A DNA stretch of 64,000 bases from Flavobacterium soyae. Lineage in GTDB: Bacteria; Bacteroidota; Bacteroidia; Flavobacteriales; Flavobacteriaceae. Positions within the stretch are counted from its first letter, which is position 1, and each line of letters begins with the position of its first letter. The translations under genes and the position numbers were made by a program. Below, in pieces: positions 61,499 to 64,000 of this stretch. The notes under the pieces were generated by a model. It did not search any database, was not told the origin of the DNA, and was given only the letters and a program-made list of their open reading frames with translations. The stretch spans positions 32,283 to 96,282 of the forward strand of contig NZ_JAJQXA010000012.1 of the NCBI RefSeq assembly GCF_021245985.1, written 5' to 3'.

Positions 61499-61542
61499 AA
61501 CGATACTTATTTAGTTTAATTAATTAGATGATTAATAGAATG

Positions 61543-64000
61543 TTATCTCATTATTGATAACCATCCTTTTTTAACCGTTCCATCTCCAATGGTAATCACA
61601 TAAAAATAAGTACCTGTTGGCAGCATATCTCCTCTATTAACTACTCCGGATACATTTGCAGTTCCGTCCCAATCGTTTTCATAGTGGGCTTTGCTGTACA
61701 CTAATGCACCATATCTATTAAAAACTTTTAACTCATTGTTAGAATGTGTTTCGATACAGTCAATTCTAAACAAATCATTAGCTCCATCATTATTTGGTGT
61801 AAACTCATTGTAAACTGTTAAACAAATTGGCACAACCGAAACTGAAGCTGTATTGTTTGCTGCATCAACATCTAAAGGAGTTGAGTTTTCAATTGCGGCA
61901 ACATTTAAGTAATTTCCACTTGAAAGTACTTCTGCAACTATTGTTAACGTAACACTTTGTCCTGCTGGCAGCGTTGGAATTGTCCAAAGTCCCGTTGCCG
62001 GATCATAAGTACCTGTTGATGTATTAGAACTTACTAAATTGTATCCTGATGGCAGCAAATCACTAACAATTGTATTAATGAAACCACCTTCGCCAACATT
62101 GTTTACCGTAATTGTAAATGTTACGTTATCACCAAAATTAGGCGTTGGATTATCAACCACATTTGTAATTGTTAAATCAGAACATGTTGCAACTGTTACA
62201 TTTAGGAATTTAGTTGTGGTTTCGTCACAGTTATTAGTGTAAGTAACCTCAACTCTTCCCGGTCCAATATCTGACCATGAAATTGTTGCAGATCCATCTG
62301 CAGTTCCTCCGCCGGAAGTGATTGTTCCGTTTGTAACTGACCAAACATAATTTGATTTTCCATTTGCAATTGAATAGGTTACTCCCTGGAAAACACATGG
62401 TGTGTCGTCTGTAGTTGTAAGCTGTACTAATGCATCATTTTCAAAGGCAATTGTAATACCCAGTCTTGCTGCGCTTTCACATCCGTTTGTTGTGTTACTA
62501 AGTGCGGCAGCATAATAGGTGCCTGCTGTTAGTAATGTTCCTGCCGGCAGCGGTGTTCCGCCTGTTGCAGCTGCATAGAAAACAACATTTGGTTCATTAA
62601 CCAAGATGTTTGCTATCGTTGGCAGTTTAGATAAACAGAACGTTTGTGTTGTATTTGGTGTTGTAATTATACCCGGAGTATTTACATTTACTGCAACTGC
62701 TAATCTTGCTGGATTTTCACAATTTATAGCGCTTGACACAGCTCCATAATATGTTCCTGCTGCTAAAGCTGTTGTAGACGGAATTGCTGTTCCGCCTGCA
62801 GCAGAAGTATACCAAATCACATTTGCTTCATTTACCTGAATGTCGGCAACTGTTGGTGTATTTATTGAGCAGAAATCCTGTGCAGTATCTGTTGTAGTTG
62901 GCGTCGGGCTCGGATCTGTCACCGTTACAGTAACCTGTAAACGAGTTGAGCTTTCACAACCTGTTGCCGGATCTACAATATTACCATAATAAACTCCAGA
63001 TGTTAAGGCTGTTGCAGCAGAAATTGCTGTTCCGCCTGTTGCTGTGCTAAACCAAGTTACATTGCTTTCGTTTACCTGAATGCTTGCAATTGTTGGTGAT
63101 GTTGTTGAACAGAAGCTTTGGGCTGCATTATTCGTCGTTGGATTAATTGTATTTCCAACTGTAACTGCAACTAATAATCTCACGCTGCTTTCGCATCCTG
63201 TTACCGGATCCTGAATAGCTCCATAATAATTACCTGTTGCTAGAGCTGTTGCAGCTGGAATTGCTGTTCCGCCTGCAGCAGCTGTATACCAAACTACATT
63301 TGTTTCATTTACCTGGATATTAGCAACTGTTGGTGCGTTTCCAGAACAGAAAGTCTGTGCAGCATCTGTAGTTGTTGGTGTAGCAGGATCTGTTACAGTA
63401 ACTGCAATTGCTAATCTTACCGCACTTTGACAATTTGTTGCTGGATCTAAAATGGCTGCATAATAGGTTCCGTTTACCAAAGCAGAAGTCGAAACAATTG
63501 GCACTCCGCCTGTTACAGTACTGTACCAAACAATGTTTGACTCATTAACCTGAATATTGGCAAAAGTTGGTGCATTAACTAAACAGAAGTCTTGTGTGGC
63601 ATCTGTAGTGGTTGGTGTTCCCGGATTGGTTACGCTTACGGCAACTGCTAATCTAACATTGCTTTCGCAGTTGGTTGCTGGATTTAGAATTGAAGCATAA
63701 TATGTTCCTGTTGCTAATACTGTTGTCGAAGGAACTGCTGTTCCGCCAGTAGCAGCTGTGTACCAAACTATTGTGCCAACCGCTGGTGCATTTATCTGAA
63801 TATCGGCAACTGTCGGAGCATCAACTAAACAGAAGTCTTGTGCTGCATCTGTAGTCGCTGGTGTTCCCGGATCGGTTACGCTTACGGCAACTGCTAATCT
63901 AACATTGCTTTCGCAGTTGGTTGCTGGATTTAGAATTGAAGCATAATATGTTCCTGTTGCTAATACTGTTGTCGAAGGAACTGCTGTTCCGCCAGTAGCA
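61543..64000 (-). CDS. Large T9SS adhesin with Ig-like repeats and a gliding-type C-terminal domain (5' part outside the window)
   Basis: The open frame extends unbroken from 61543 past 64000. Six full tandem Ig-like (Ig_7/CHU_C-associated) repeats of about 78-82 residues plus part of a seventh show the pattern FC...PT.A.I.VN....WY...TGG...YY....C.S..R..V.VTV. They are followed by a PKD-like region, a DUF11-type domain (LTITNVVDNPTPNFGDNVTFTITVN in parts) and a T9SS type B C-terminal sorting domain (YNEFTPNNDGANDLF ... GDGTVKKGWLSIMR). This is a cell-surface protein like SprB, used in gliding or attachment. The start lies to the right of the window. Confidence 0.9.
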   Translation of the reverse strand, partial: ATGGTAVPSTTVLATGTYYASILNPATNCESNVRLAVAVSVTDPGTPATTDAAQDFCLVDAPTVADIQINAPAVGTIVWYTAATGGTAVPSTTVLATGTYYASILNPATNCESNVRLAVAVSVTNPGTPTTTDATQDFCLVNAPTFANIQVNESNIVWYSTVTGGVPIVSTSALVNGTYYAAILDPATNCQSAVRLAIAVTVTDPATPTTTDAAQTFCSGNAPTVANIQVNETNVVWYTAAAGGTAIPAATALATGNYYGAIQDPVTGCESSVRLLVAVTVGNTINPTTNNAAQSFCSTTSPTIASIQVNESNVTWFSTATGGTAISAATALTSGVYYGNIVDPATGCESSTRLQVTVTVTDPSPTPTTTDTAQDFCSINTPTVADIQVNEANVIWYTSAAGGTAIPSTTALAAGTYYGAVSSAINCENPARLAVAVNVNTPGIITTPNTTQTFCLSKLPTIANILVNEPNVVFYAAATGGTPLPAGTLLTAGTYYAAALSNTTNGCESAARLGITIAFENDALVQLTTTDDTPCVFQGVTYSIANGKSNYVWSVTNGTITSGGGTADGSATISWSDIGPGRVEVTYTNNCDETTTKFLNVTVATCSDLTITNVVDNPTPNFGDNVTFTITVNNVGEGGFINTIVSDLLPSGYNLVSSNTSTGTYDPATGLWTIPTLPAGQSVTLTIVAEVLSSGNYLNVAAIENSTPLDVDAANNTASVSVVPICLTVYNEFTPNNDGANDLFRIDCIETHSNNELKVFNRYGALVYSKAHYENDWDGTANVSGVVNRGDMLPTGTYFYVITIGDGTVKKGWLSIMR
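62460..64000 (-). repeat. Tandem repeats of about 235-246 bp coding for the Ig-like domains
   Basis: The two rightmost units (starting at 63584 and 63830 at CAGAAGTCTTGTG) are 246 bases apart and nearly identical over about 170 bases, with a few differences. Units further left have diverged to about 236 bases. Confidence 0.85.

Noticed and set aside
1..64000. CRISPR arrays, tRNAs, rRNAs, integrase or attachment sites
   Set aside because: No regularly spaced identical repeats, no tRNA-like cloverleaf or rRNA sequence, and no integrase or transposase frames were seen by eye; the dispersed palindromes are not spaced like CRISPRs.

Overview
The window looks like a chromosomal segment of a Flavobacterium-like member of the Bacteroidota. 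It is AT-rich with A-rich upstream regions instead of Shine-Dalgarno sites, and several promoters fit the Bacteroidota pattern TTG-N17..19-TAnnTTTG. It also encodes type IX secretion (T9SS) sorting domains, a PorP/SprF protein, a bacillithiol-linked YtxJ protein and the phylum's N-succinyl form of arginine synthesis. I saw no rRNA, tRNA, CRISPR array, prophage or transposase.

Layout. 1-8.3 kb: start of a small antitoxin-like gene, two tandem paralogous lipoproteins, a DUF808 membrane protein, a 39-residue membrane miniprotein, clpB, ytxJ and two DUF2157-type membrane proteins. 8.5-9.9 kb: a secreted PL1 pectate lyase with a T9SS tail and a LacI-type palindrome upstream. 9.9-21.4 kb: a minus-strand arginine/proline operon (GNAT-argG-argC-argD-proA-proB-argF'-argB-argE-argH) with one strong promoter and a long structured leader; many of its spacers carry a dispersed repeat. 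21.6-38.3 kb: housekeeping and accessory genes, including an M1 peptidase, a LacX-like epimerase, smpB, an HTH-Fic protein, pcm, an oxidoreductase, a 3-hydroxyacyl-CoA dehydrogenase, a YggS protein, an exonuclease/GIY-YIG fusion, a potassium channel, miaA and a thioesterase. 38.4-41.5 kb: a TPR-like protein and the rtcB-prfH ribosome/RNA repair pair, preceded by what looks like a leader-peptide attenuator. 41.8-53.8 kb: a two-component system, coaE, GT2, fabV, recN, DUF4835, coaBC, rpoZ, bamD, dapA and DUF6913. 53.8-55.7 kb: a 5'-nucleotidase split into two genes. 55.7-58.4 kb: a membrane protein and ligA. 58.6-64.0 kb: a surface-adhesion operon (giant Ig-repeat adhesin, PorP/SprF, OmpA/PorE-like) that runs off the right edge.

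The most noteworthy points are: (1) upstream of rtcB-prfH, a 27-codon ORF is followed by a strong terminator, and the last codons of the ORF can pair with the terminator's 5' arm, so rescue/repair of damaged ribosomes may be controlled by attenuation that senses translation; (2) a structured leader RNA before the arginine operon; (3) a rich set of dispersed palindromic repeats, one of which appears to have been accommodated in frame inside the yggS coding sequence; (4) Ser89 in ArgF', which points to N-succinylornithine as substrate.
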